64,000 nucleotides of DNA from Gnetum montanum. Its lineage: Eukaryota; Streptophyta; Gnetopsida; Gnetales; Gnetaceae. This document shows positions 1 to 11,096 of this stretch, piece after piece (the stretch's first letter is position 1; each line of letters begins with the position of its first letter). Both the position numbers and the translations under genes were made by a program. Location of the stretch: contig MNCI01015611.1 of assembly GCA_015680685.1 (NCBI GenBank), forward strand, positions 104,836 through 168,835. The letters are read 5' to 3'. A model generated the notes under the pieces. The model saw only the letters and a list, made by a program, of their open reading frames with translations. It did not search any database and was not told the DNA's origin.

Positions 1-190
1 TTCTCTTCCTAACCCCTACACCTTCGGTAGTCATCATTTACATCTTCCCAGATCCATATCAGCCATACCATAACCTAGCCAATGAACCTACACCGAAGCA
101 AGGTATTAATCACTTCATGATTCAATTACCCTTGCTAATATATGATTGTGTTGTGTGTGCAGATGGAAATCATACCACAACAAACCGGAT

Positions 191-481
191 CTAGAGCAAA
201 CACTTGGAATGGAGCAGCGCTGAAGCAGCTATGCAAGGAGCAGAATTGATAATGCACTTATGGATGGACAACGGAAGATGTAATCTAGGCATTGGCAATA
301 GCAAGACTCTTTTCTCTTCTTCTCTTCTCTTCTCTCTCCTCTTTTCTCTCAACTGCCAAATGTGGCCTAATGTCATTGTAATAAGGTGTTCACCCTTGTT
401 GTCATGAACACCAGTCTTGTCAAGTCTTGTAATAATGAACCGTTCACATGTCAGTCCATTAGTTCCATTCCCTTCAATCAT
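191..481 (-). CDS. Small ORF antisense to the Ty3 element, function unknown
   Basis: A 96-codon ORF runs antisense to copy A, close to its polypurine tract. A related ORF (25492-25731) lies antisense at the same place in copy D. Both contain a shared core with TCER, KTGVHDNK and IWQLREKR. The first half is similar between copies; the second half is low-complexity K/R/E, coded by a CT-rich tract at about 309-355. No known domain is recognised. It may be only the shadow of conserved nucleotides, although antisense ORFs next to the 3' LTR are known in some plant LTR elements. Confidence 0.3.
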   Translation of the reverse strand: MIEGNGTNGLTCERFIITRLDKTGVHDNKGEHLITMTLGHIWQLREKRREKRREEEKRVLLLPMPRLHLPLSIHKCIINSAPCIAASALLHSKCLL

Positions 482-535
482 CCCATACCTACCTGATATT
501 ATTGTAAAGAACTCGAGGACAAGTTTTCATTCAGT

Positions 536-545
536 CATGGGGGTA
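536..545 (+). other. Polypurine tract (plus-strand primer site) of copy A
   Basis: The tract catgggggta directly abuts the LTR start tgatgagac. The same G-run plus LTR junction is found in reverse complement at 3571 and 25434, which confirms its role and the element's orientation. Confidence 0.75.
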
Positions 546-1488
546 TGATGAGACGTGAATTATACAGGCCGCGATATCATGGTTCACCGCCAAATCTATA
601 AATAAGAGGTGGCACTCCCCTCATTTGACATCATAGGCGTAAAGTATCGAAGCTCTAGCGGATTAATCACCCCAGAGATAGAATATTTTCCATGTGCCCG
701 CAGTAGGAGTCCCCCAAGTGAACGGTTCTTTATTCGAGCAGCTTTGTACCTGAACGCAAGTTGTGTACGGCAATAAAGACGAGCTTTGTGGATAAACCTT
801 GCAGTGCATGGATAGGTTTAATTAATGTTATTTATTGCTTTCCTAGTAACGCGGCATGAGTACGACTTGGTTACGAGCGTTGACGAACGTGTACGGCTAG
901 CCAAGGAATCGGCTACTCATTGCGATTAGATTCTCTCACCCTTACCTCCTAGAACGTGGGACAAGTACGACTTGATTACGAGCATCTACGGATGTGTACG
1001 GCTAGTCAAGGAATCGGCTGCTTGTCACACTTAGGCTAGTTAGGTGCCTCAGTACGACCGCTTCGAGCATGTGTGTTACGTGTGGTAATCCCAGTAACGA
1101 TTAGCGTTTGGTAGCCACAGTTGCACAGTTCAGGGTGTGTACGGCAAGTGGGAATGGATGCTGATGCTAGGACTTAGTGTTGTAGTTAGAATTAGTTTTA
1201 GTCGCTCAACCCTTCACCGTTAGCATAGGAGATAAACTGTAAAATACCAAAAAAATCATATACCTCAGACTTGCTTAACCATACACCGTGACACATACAA
1301 GCAAGCCTGGGAAGACAACGGCTAATTAACCCCAAGTATTCCTTGCGGCGTTAGGCATTTAGTCTGCGNGCTAATTAACCCCAAGTGTTCCTTGCGGCGT
1401 TAGGCATTTAGTCTGCGGAGTTCGACCGAATCGTGCATGCTACGCTCGTTTCGTATGGTTGAGTGTAGGGCTACCTCGCCACTCATCA
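546..1488 (+). repeat. LTR of Ty3 copy A
   Basis: It starts TGATGAGACG and ends CTCATCA, with the short inverted repeat TGATGAG/CTCATCA. It carries one CGATATC-type palindrome at about 571-578, a TATA box at 596-604 and an AATAAA-type signal at about 772-777. Bases 1321-1368 and 1370-1418 are a near-identical 48-bp direct repeat separated by a single N, probably an assembly join, so the true LTR is about 890 bp. Confidence 0.85.
596..604 (+). promoter_or_regulatory. TATA box of the copy A LTR
   Basis: The sequence ctataaata is followed by agagg. It is conserved in all LTR copies of this family at about the same distance from the LTR start and lies just downstream of the CGATATCG palindromes. 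It is the likely U3 core promoter. Confidence 0.6.
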
Positions 1489-1624
1489 TTAGGATTTTCA
1501 TGTACTTTTCCAAGATAGTTTCTTCTGTTCTTGATGTAACTTTTCCAATTTCATGATCAAATTTCTATTTTTGTTACTTGCTATTATTTTAATTTTCTAC
1601 TTATTCAAGGTGTAAAATTAGAAA
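1489..1624 (+). repeat. 3' part of the Copia 1 5' LTR
   Basis: It aligns by eye with about 15130-15257 near the right end: both contain a run resembling ttttaattttctatttattc followed by a taaaa end. The primer-binding site follows directly, which fixes this as the end of the 5' LTR. Confidence 0.65.
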
Positions 1625-1626
1625 AT

Positions 1627-1637
1627 TGGCATTAGAG
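1627..1637 (+). other. Primer-binding site of Copia 1 (initiator tRNA-Met type)
   Basis: The sequence tggcattagag resembles the usual Copia site TGGTATCAGAGC, which pairs with the 3' end of initiator tRNA-Met, with transitions. It lies just after the LTR end. Confidence 0.6.
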
Positions 1638-1739
1638 TTAAGTTAATTTGATTGGTAGGGTACTTACCTCATTAAGAAAATTAAAGTGCTAAGTTGTTTT
1701 AAACATATTAATGAAGTAGATAAATTTGATAATAGAAAT

Positions 1740-2500
1740 TATGATCTTTAGAAGGTCTAAATGGAAGATCTCCTGGTCAAAAAGAAGCATGAAGCCTGGA
1801 TCACTAGAATCAACTGTTCTAAAGTGAAGAAGGATGAGTGGGCTCATCTAGACCAATTGGCTCATAGTATAACTCATAGAGTTATTTCAAACTCTACTCT
1901 CATAAATTTGAAAGGTGAAAAGATAACAAAGGGTCTATGGGATATTGTGAGTAGAATTCATCAATCCAAATCCCATTCAAATAAATTGCATCTTAGAAGA
2001 TAATTATTCTTATTAAAAATATCTAATAATGCAACTATTGCTTTTCATCTTACTACTTTTAATATCATAGTAAGTGAGTTGTAATCAATAGGTAGTAATA
2101 TGGAAGAAGAGGATCATTACATTCCTTTGTTGTTATCTCTTCTTAAATCATGGGATAATATTGTTCAATACATTACTAGTATTAATACCTTCTTAAAATT
2201 TGATGAAGTTTTAAGATACCTAAAAATAGAAAAAGTTCAAAGAAAGAGTTCTAAGTTGGTATCTACTAAAGCATTGGTTATTAAGGGGCCTAGTAAATAA
2301 CCCTCTAGTAAATGCTTTAGTAAGAATAATACTAAATTTAAGAAAGTTGTAGATGATGCTTCCATGAAGACACCAAAGGATTAGAATTATGGGAAGTGTG
2401 ATTATTTGAAAAAGGACTACAAATTTATAAAAGGAAAAGGAAAAAATAAATTGCATCTAGTTCTTCGAAGAAAGATGCTAAACATGAACTCTTAGACTTG
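1740..2500 (+). pseudogene. Copia gag remnant (Copia 1)
   Basis: Two open stretches (1761-2003 and 2100-2300) joined by a stop and frameshift encode a UBN2-type Copia gag. The first has AWxxI..., then KGEKITKGLWDIV; the second has LLLSLLKSWDNIV. At about 2383-2420 a remnant of a zinc knuckle (Cys-x-Tyr-Leu-Lys-Lys-Asp spacing) follows. Gag forms the virus-like particle that packages element RNA. It is broken and not expected to function. Confidence 0.7.
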
Positions 2501-2719
2501 TGTGCAATCACTACTAAAGGTAATTCTAATCATAATTGTTGGTAATTGATTTAGGTGATTCATATAGCTTTACACCTAGAAGAGAATGACTTTTTAAATA
2601 TCATGAAGCTATGTATTATCTTATTTTTCTTGGAAATGGTAAAATTAACCTATATGGTTAAGGGCAATAGTAAAGTAAAGTTATCCTGTAATGAGAAAAT
2701 AACCATAATCCCAAGGTAT
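2500..2719 (+). pseudogene. Copia protease region remnant, cut by Ty3 copy B
   Basis: Broken frames include WVID-like and SYSFTPREEW-like stretches typical of the Copia sequence just before and around the aspartic protease. The region ends where copy B begins at 2720. Nothing continuous remains and the match is by eye only. Confidence 0.4.
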
Positions 2720-3570
2720 ATGATAAGTGGTGAGGTACCCCTATGCCCAACCATACGAATCACAAGTGTTCATGCATGATCCAGTTGAATTCTATGGATG
2801 GGACTAGTTGTGGCATCTAGATTGTTATGCTTTGATCACAGTTCATTGTCTTCCCACTTGGACTAATGGTAGCTTTGTCACATATGGTTTAGTCCAAAGT
2901 GAGGCATATGATGTTGTCTAATCCTATGTTGCTCCTAATGACAATAAAGAGATAAATTAATGAAGCTAATGAATAATGGAAAGTAAAACCTAAACTCACC
3001 TACATGCGATGAGTACCCATCCCCAATTATCCGTACACACCTTGGACTTCATATAGCTACCGCTAGGATTACCAAGCATACATCACTGGACTTGCCAAAT
3101 GATACTCTGCTAGGTTACTAGGTAATTAGACTTAAGCTGTCCTAATTAAGGTGTATTCATTTTGCTTAATAATAGGAATAGTAAATAGCAATAAATGGAA
3201 ACATTTAACTAAAGAAAATAGTAAATAATTAAATCAATAATAAATCTAAGCAAATGTGGCAATGATGGAAGTAATCTCGATCTTTATTTCCAATTATGTA
3301 ACATGTCCATCACACTCAAACATAAGTTTCATATAGTCACAAACATCACATTGCAGGCATGCACTAGGAAATAATAGGACTGAAAAAATAATATACGAAG
3401 AAGCTAACTGAAAACTGAAACTAAAACTATTTTTTCTATATCTCAACCATGCACTCAAGTGTTGTATTTATAGGCTAGCACAAAGGAGGTGATATTATAT
3501 ATCTAACATCACTTTCTAGGCTCTAATATTGGGTATCCGATATCAGGATCAATAGATTCATGACTCATCA
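2720..3570 (-). repeat. 3' LTR of Ty3 copy B
   Basis: On the plus strand it starts TGATAAGTGG and ends GACTCATCA, matching the right LTR at 11097-11931 throughout. In element orientation a TATA box (cctataaatac, plus-strand complement near 3467-3477) follows a decayed gatatc motif at about 3538-3543. A block at about 2880-2935 is longer here than in the other LTR. Confidence 0.85.
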
Positions 3571-3580
3571 TGCCCCCATG
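3571..3580 (-). other. Polypurine tract of copy B
   Basis: The plus strand reads tgcccccatg directly after the LTR; read on the minus strand this is catgggggca. It equals the tract beside the other family members and shows that the element points left. Confidence 0.7.
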
Positions 3581-3779
3581 ATTGAATGAAAACTTGTTCT
3601 TGAGTGAAACAAAATGAGGAACAAGTTCTTTACAAAATATTGTGAAGCTATGGGATTATTAACTAACTTAAACAACAAACAAAATAATTAACTCTTACAT
3701 GCTGCAGTGGTGATTTACAAAAATGTACACATAATATTACAAGACAAAAACTAGGAAGCTCATGTAGTGCCAAGAGGTG

Positions 3780-6540
3780 GTGGCTCTTCTATTAAACACT
3801 TCCCTTTGTTGCCAAGCTTGTGAAATTTGTAGCAATCAAGCAAAGCCTCCAACTTTTCTTCTTCCATCTATGAATCGTTATTGTCTAGGCTACTGAACTA
3901 ATGTGTGCTAGTGCTGGTACATCCCAAGGGCATGGTAGTTGTGGGAACATCTTATTGGCCTTTACATACTAAGCCACAAACTACCATCGTTCTTTCTTAA
4001 AGGTCCTAGCTTTTTCTCTTAATTCTTGATAATCTATTAATCTCTTAGCTAGGCCTGAGGCAACATCCTTCTGTCCATGGTAACTGGCTTTAACCACCTT
4101 CAATTCTAAGTTTGCCACATGAACCTTTTGCAAAGCATCTTTTCTATCCACAAACTCTTTCTCATATAATGCATAAGTGGTTGCTACCTATTTTTCTAAC
4201 TCACTTCTGGGCTGACCTATTATTAACATGGAAACGTTGGCATATCTGAGGTTAGTCAATGTCGTGTATTCCTTCAAATCTTTAATTTGTAGGTCTTTAT
4301 TTTTCACTTTCACATAATAGATTAGTGCATAACTATCCAAAATGTGTTGCTAATTAAGATTTTGTGCTGATAAGAACCCAATGTAGGCTTTAGCCACTGG
4401 ATTTCCTTTTCATTTATTTGCTTATACATGCCTACCTGGTCGAGGAAGTGTTCCTTCAATTTTTCATGCTTCTTGGCCTCATTCTACCATGTGCTGATTT
4501 CAATTACAATTTTCTGTCGAATAGCATGGACCTCCTCTATTGAGAGGGTTCTATTTTTCCTAGCCAATTTATTGATGTCTTGGTTAACCCTCACCAATTG
4601 TTCTCTCAACTAGTGGACACTTTCCTCTAGAATATTCTTTTACATGGTCAACCTTGAATTTTTGGTGGTGAGTTGCTTATTTCTTTTCTTGTGTTGTGGT
4701 CAATTCCTTTTTGTATGTGTAGGATTGTGCATAAGCAACCAAGGCATTCCAAACCACCTTTTCCTTATCTTGCTCTATAGCTTTGTTCTCCTTAATTAGC
4801 TTGGCCATTTGCTCTATCTTGAATTATTCCAACTAGTCAAGTGCAAAAAATCAAGCAGGATCCCATGGTTCAACTCTCAGGGCAGTTAACTCTTATTGTA
4901 ACCTTTGCACTTCTACTTCTACATGCTCCACCCTAACTTCAACCATGAACAACATCCCTTTGGTGGCTATGAGGTCTAACTATGCTACAGTGAGATCACT
5001 AGGGATGTCAAACAAGGTGGTCATCACTCGCCCTATGTGTAACAAATAATCTAGCACATCCTTATGCACTGCAAGAGTCATTGAAGTCCTAATTAGCATC
5101 TATGCATCTATGGTCCCAATAAGATCTACTGGGAACACAACAAGTACATTAAATAATTCCTTGATGTGATTCATAATCACTTTTGCTACTGTATCTTGAT
5201 GCTGCATTACCATAACTATGGCACTTCTCTAATTTCAAGCATCACTTGGAAGGATGCAAAATTTCTAGAGATTTGCTTGGACCATTAGGATCCTCCTCCT
5301 AATTGTAATGAGATCTCTCCTCTTGTTAGATCGGTTGAAATAGTGGACTATATGGCATCATTGATTACTCTAAAGAGGTTAGACTCATATATGCTTCCCC
5401 AACTGATAGCTTTAACAATTTTTTGTAGATGGCTCATTGAGGGTCTATAATCTTGTGGCGGTGGCAGTAGTAGAGCTTTGTATTTCAAAGCAATGTGTGG
5501 GCTCATGTTGTACTTCTATTTTTGGTTCTACTTCCTTCCCTGGTTTTTGTTCTTCACCAAGGTCTTTCCTTGGTGCAAAAGGTTTGAGCAACTCTACGAA
5601 GGAAGCATTCTGAGCCTTTCTGGAGATATTTTTTATGTACCTCATGATTTTAGTGTGCTTACATAGCCTTCTAATTAGGCAAAGAAATGAGAGTGTTGGC
5701 TTCCCTACCTTTTTCTCCTTGAACTGCCTCTGAATTTCAGCAAAGTAGAATTGGGGAAGGTTGGCCATGTATTTGTCCATTAAGATAGCACTTTCCCTGG
5801 TTGCATATATTGAAATCCTATTAAGCCCCTTGATTGGAAGGATATGGTATGTGTTAATCTTGAAGTATGTCCTTTTCTCCTAAGTCAGTTCATTATATGT
5901 TTTTTCTTCCTTGTCGTATGCTCATTTCAACCACAGTTTTCTAGTGTCAAGGTCAGATCTGGTGGATAGATATGCCACCTTAGCCCCATTGTTTGGTAGA
6001 TTAAGGATTGTTGCAATTGCCTTTATTGAGAATGAGACATTAACTTCACAAATGTTAATAGTGGTGCCTTCGTCTTTGTTGTGCCAGAACTGGTGAGTCT
6101 TACCAAGGTACCACTTGCCACTGTTCGAAAGAATGGGTCACAGAGGTGATGCCTAAAGTTGCATCCAAACTACTTTTAGAGTAAACTCCATAAACAACTT
6201 GAAGTTCATCTCCATGATGATCGTGGTCAACATGGACTTTTCTTGAATGGCCTCAAGACACTCAGGGGACAATGTGAGACATTGTCCTTACACAGGAGCT
6301 TGCAGTTCAGTAGCCACCCCTTGGATCGACTGTCTTATGATAGGAGCCTCTTGATGAATGCTAAAGGATTGGGCTTCTTGCTCCTCGTGCTCTACATGTT
6401 CACCTTATTGCCCTTAGCCACCTCATGGATTCTTAGCTACTTGCTACGAGGGTTCTTCTTGTGCACCTTGTTTTGGGTCCATTTACAATCAAGCAAACAT
6501 CAGGTGTTACTAAGGTGTCGATAGTTACCATTAACAGATG
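3780..6540 (-). pseudogene. Extra retroelement ORF: plant transposon-protein-like domain plus long coiled coil
   Basis: Read right to left, broken frames encode a continuous-looking protein of perhaps 800-900 residues. The longest open piece is 5445-5780 (MDKYMANLPQFYF...). Upstream of it, about 6180-5780, are stretches such as VNVSFSIKAIATILNLPNNG and YHILPIKGLNRISIY, which recall the plant 'putative plant transposon protein' domain found in many plant element ORFs. Downstream, to about 3780, it is charged and heptad-like with many E/K/L/A (LIKENKAIEQDKEKVVWNAL type), suggesting a coiled coil. The domain assignment is by eye. The position after gag, where pol would be, is unusual, and copy D lacks it. 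Confidence 0.5.
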
Positions 6541-8600
6541 TATACCATACTGCTGACCTTAATTCATTATGTTCTTAGTTCATATGATTGAAGAGTTCAA
6601 AAATTTTCCAAGAAAAATCCCCAAAGAGTGTTTATCTTCTTTTACAACCATTTGTAATTGATTCCTTTTTCCTTATGTCTGCCTCATTATAATGGTTACG
6701 GTCCCTTGCGTGGAAAGATTAATGCCTCTAGCTTTACTAGGATTGATTTTTCAATATAACACTTATGGTTTTTAACACTCTCACCTTTACAATATCCTTC
6801 AGGTAATAGCAAATTTCAGAAAAGTGATGCAAGTTTCTCACACAAACACCCCCCCCCCCCCCCCCCAACAACTAACTTAAACACTCTAGGTTCAGATAGG
6901 TTCAAATGATATGAAAAATAGACTGGTAGAGATCCAAATATCATAAGTAAAAAGTGGGTGTGCAAAGCTCTGAGTCACGAGAGAAAATTTGAACAACTTC
7001 CCTAGCTACAAACGATGAGAATGAAGTTTGGGCATCATGGGGATCATATATATAGGTTTTATGCAACTCGATATCAACTATCTGATATTGTATCCCACCC
7101 AATATCAAGGTCCATGAATAAGCATCTCATGGGGGTACTGAGCATCAAAAATGAAGCTCTATGATTGGTTGGAATGTTTTAGGTTAGGTCCATAATTCTA
7201 GGGTAAGTGGAAAATTAGTTTAAGACATCGAAAATGTGAGAAGGTGGAGTCATCAATGTGAAAAGCTTTAGAAGAAGCAAAAAAAAAAGGGCATTAAAAT
7301 CAAGGTTGTGGGCAAATCAAGTTACATGAGAAGGGAAATGACAAAATGTAACAATTAAGCTCTTGGAAGGTTAAGAATGATGTGGTTGTGTCAAACAAGT
7401 ACAAGTCACAAAAATTACATAAATGAATCCTTCCCAAAGCAAGCTCCAGCCTATGATGCCCTTGTGTAACCACACATAAAATTTCCATAAGCACTAAAGG
7501 GGTTGAATGCAACGCATACCTATGCAACAAAACACACATGTTGAAACCACCAATTTGAGATAATCACTCTATGTTACACAAAACCATAAGTTCGGATCAC
7601 ACGGATAATAAGATGAGATGGACAGTAGAAAGGATTATAAAAATTAGGACATGAGGTGTTTTATCATGGGCATAATGAAATCTTATGTGCTATTAATGGT
7701 TAAATAACCATGAATCCTTCTTTCCAAGATTCAAACCAAGTCCAAACCACATTGTAGTAACATCCCATCATTTCATCACATTGGCAGACAACCATAAGAC
7801 TATTATAGTTGCAAGGAGTAACATCACTTGGCATTTTGTCCATGGGAGGAATTTTTTCTTTCTATGACACACAAGGATTTTTTTTTATGGAAGTTCTAAG
7901 AAGCTACCAATCTTCATGCATGGGTACATGTCTTTCCAATGGGATCCATAGAATTTATTCAATGCCTTTTTATGGTACTCTTACTTCCATTTTTCATTAG
8001 ATTTACAAGGATATAATTACAACCTCAACAACATGATAGAACATACAAAAGTGGCCAAAGAAAATCAAAAAATCCCCTTGATGTCACACCTATTACATTC
8101 CCCCTTGGTTCTACACTCTTTGACCCAAATACAATGAGTATGAATTTATTTTTAGGTTGGATGATGGAAAAGAATATCATTATGACCAAGGTAAGAACCT
8201 CTTATTAATGGAATGAGTAGATGGATGGCATGGTCTTAATGTTTGAATAATTAGTCCCTTATGACTTGACAACATAAAGAAAACCTCACCTAAATGGGCT
8301 ACATGATTGTTTTATTCACAAGCAAGATTACATAACAAAGAAAATGAAAACAACACGTAGAAAAAGTTGAAAAGAACAAGAAAAATTGTATCAAGAAAGG
8401 AGAAAATGATAAAAAAATGTAAAATAAAAAGATGGAAAACACTTATGAATCCTGAAGATTAGAATGGGGGATGATTCCCATGACTAAACATTTGGTCGTA
8501 ACAAGGATTAATAAGCAAATAGATAGGATCCATGCATGTGTTGAATATTGGTAACCATTCATGCCCAAACCACTGGGTGCTTGTTGCTGTTGTGGGGGCT
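6541..8600. other. Non-coding spacer of copy B
   Basis: AT-rich DNA between the extra ORF and gag with no credible coding frame. Bases around 7430-7480 (ccttcccaaagcaagctcc) resemble about 26175-26200 in copy D, showing that this spacer is part of the family. It contains the poly-C run at 6849-6866. Confidence 0.6.
6849..6866. repeat. Poly-C run (18 C)
   Basis: An uninterrupted run of C preceded by acacaaaca. It reads as poly-G on the element's coding strand. Its length is prone to sequencing error. Confidence 0.9.
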
Positions 8601-8689
8601 GGGTAGACAAATTTTTGATCACACGCTTGATTGTTAAATGTATGGTGGGTTAGGGTATGAGGTGCATTAGCATTACAGATGTATGACCC

Positions 8690-10971
8690 ATGAGTGCACC
8701 CTTGATCATGATACAGTATGCAAGGATTTGTTGGCCTCCCCTCCCCACACTTGTAGATTCATTGCTTGGTTTTGGAATTGGCATAATGATGGATGATGGT
8801 CATTGTGTAGGATTAGAGTATGATTGTGGTGAAAAGGGAGGCATTGCACCAGATTGGCTTTGTGTTGGTTCAGATGGTGTGGTAGATCCATGAGTCTATT
8901 ACTTCAACTTACAACACTTCCTCTAAAAGGGACATTTCCAACATTGCGGTTGAGATCCACTAGTATCAGCATATCTATGCACATTCGCAGCACAAGTGGC
9001 ATTTGTTTGTTGATATTATGGTGTTGAACCTTCCTATGTCCTTGGTGGTGGCATATGGTGAGGTGGAGGATGAGAATATCAAGGGTAGGATGGATGGTTA
9101 GAGGCATGAGGTGGTGATCCCTTTGGAGATGTCATGGGTTGATGGTACTTGGGAGAGTAATAGTGGTGATTTGAAGTAGAGGATGTAGAACTAGTTGGAA
9201 AAATAGGGTGTTGAACATAATATCCATGCAATTTCGGTTGGTAGAAAGGATAGGGCTAATTTGATGGTGGCCTTTCCCACGACTGTGGTTGTTGCCACTA
9301 TGGTTGATGATAGTGTTGAGGCTGATAGTAATGAGTTTCCCTAGGATGGTATGGTTGGTTGTGGGGCTATCTATAATTACCTTGTAGAAGAGGAAATCTC
9401 CTGGGCATGTGCTTCTATACAAACTTCGGATTTAAGGCACCTGCCCAATACTCATGTAGATGCGACAAGACTAGGCAATCACCCTTTGGATGGTCATATA
9501 TGCAGATGTCACATCCATTATCCTCATTTATCGTTGAGTTTATAGCCTCACTTCCTTTAGCTATGTTTCCTATTTGCTGAAAAGTGTTCCTAGCTATTTC
9601 TTGGTTCTATATCCTTTGTTTATTGTGATTTCTTGGCTTGCTTTACATGATCCTCTCCTTGACCATTTCAACAAGAGTTGTGACATTTTCATATATCCAT
9701 TTTAACATCCTATTAAAATTTGCCTCAAATTCATCAATAGACTTCTGTATTGTCAAGGTTTGTTGTAGAATCATCTTATTGAGAGCAGTTTCTTTCTCCT
9801 TACCATAGATATGGACCTCCTTTTGTTGAAGAGTTGAGTCCCACTAATATATCTTGACATTCTCCCATTTACATATCTCTCCTTCTTATTTTGCCACACA
9901 CTTGATTAGCTCTCAAATCCGATGGGTTTGTAGCTCATATAATTGACTTGGGGCATACATCCCAAGGGTCTCTCTTGTTTCATTATGAAGCCCATCTATG
10001 ATATGGAATAGTTGTCTTTCCTTAGAGAAACCATGGCCTAGGCATCTATTCAGTAGGGAATAATATCTATCTAAGGCCATGTCTAAGGGTTCATGTTATG
10101 CTTGCTTTTGTCCTTGGATATGCCTACTTAGGTTGGACATCCTCGCATAGGTTTGGTATTTCTCATGGAAGAGTTCCAACATTGTGGACCATCATTGGGT
10201 TGAATTTGGTTTTAACGATCTATACCACACTTCAGCTCTATCAATCAATGTCCTAGGAAAGAGCTTAAGCTTTTGCCACTCACTTTTAATGTTGTAGAAA
10301 ATACAAGCATCATGGAAGGCTTGTAAAGGATGTTGTGGATCTAAATGATAGCCTCCTGCAAATTTAAGAATATTATTCATATCAAGCTTAGGTAGGTGAC
10401 TCTCTTTGTGATGCATGTGAGATATCTTAATTGCCTATATGATCTACATTAGGCTCTAAATGGCCAAAAAGGGTTCATCACCATCAGACACATTGTGATA
10501 AAAATTTATATTTGGTTGATTATGATGATTTTTTCTATGTTCATGTTGATGACTGTAAGTGTTGCAGTGAGTTACATTTTTGTTTCTATTCTGACCCTTT
10601 AGTGGAGCATTATCTTCATACCTACATTCATCTTTATTGGAACTGGACATTAAAAGGAAAGAGGAAGATGAGGAACTGGAAGGATTTCCATGGCTTCTAT
10701 GGTGTTCCCTAGGGTCCCTTAATTTATCATTTCTTGGTTTTGAGGAGGTCTTAGGCCTTGAGGCCTTCCCTAGTTTAGGACTTACATCATCTCCTTCAAA
10801 ATTATCTGTCTTAGGTGAATGTAGTCTTTGAGTGTCATCAGGGTGGTCATGAACATAAGAAACCCCTGCATAAGGTTGGTCACTCCAATTTTCTTCATTG
10901 TATATGTCATTATTTCTCCAATGAATGCTTTTGCTATATAGTGCATTATCACTTCCTTGTGAGAGAGACAT
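8690..10971 (-). pseudogene. Ty3 gag with noncanonical zinc knuckle (copy B)
   Basis: Minus-strand pieces in order: a Ser/His/Asn-rich N-terminal part (10971-10456); the retrotransposon gag core (10416-10192) with FAGGYHLDPQHPLQAFHDAC and EWQKLKLFPRTLIDRAEVWY; further decayed capsid sequence; a zinc knuckle at 9475-9513 with CDICIYDHPKGDC spacing (C-x2-C-x3-H-x4-C); then a Gln/Pro/Tyr/His-rich tail to about 8690. The core is strongly similar to the gag of copy D (29441-29629). The short C-to-H spacing occurs in Athila/Tat-type plant Ty3 gag. Several stops make it a pseudogene. Confidence 0.75.
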
Positions 10972-11078
10972 TCCTGTTGGTTTATGATGTGTGTGATTTA
11001 ATATTTTCTGAGAGATATACCATTAATACATTTACAGTGATCATGTATGATGTAACTAATCTAGATAATTACCACCAT

Positions 11079-11095
11079 CCTCAGTAACAGTTCCA
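11079..11095 (-). other. Primer-binding site of copy B (tRNA-Asp type)
   Basis: On the minus strand, one base after the 5' LTR end, the sequence is TGGAACTGTTACTGAGG. It fits the common plant Ty3 site TGGCGCCGTTGCCGGGG (tRNA-Asp) apart from changes that mostly look like methyl-C decay. Confidence 0.65.
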
Positions 11096-11096
11096 A

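Larger units (their letters stand above)
1..1488 (+). mobile_element. Ty3/gypsy-type LTR retrotransposon, 3' end only (copy A)
   Basis: The plus-strand order is internal non-coding DNA, a polypurine tract at 536-545, then an LTR at 546-1488. The 5' part lies outside the window. Internal bases 1-545 match, in reverse complement, the sequence next to the polypurine tract of copy D (about 25434-25940), and the LTR belongs to the family seen at 18312-19107 and 24632-25433. No sense coding region is visible here. The LTR ends at 1488 inside another LTR (the Copia 5' LTR that resumes at 1489), so copy A is the younger insertion. The expected target duplicate would begin ttagg at 1489. Confidence 0.85.
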
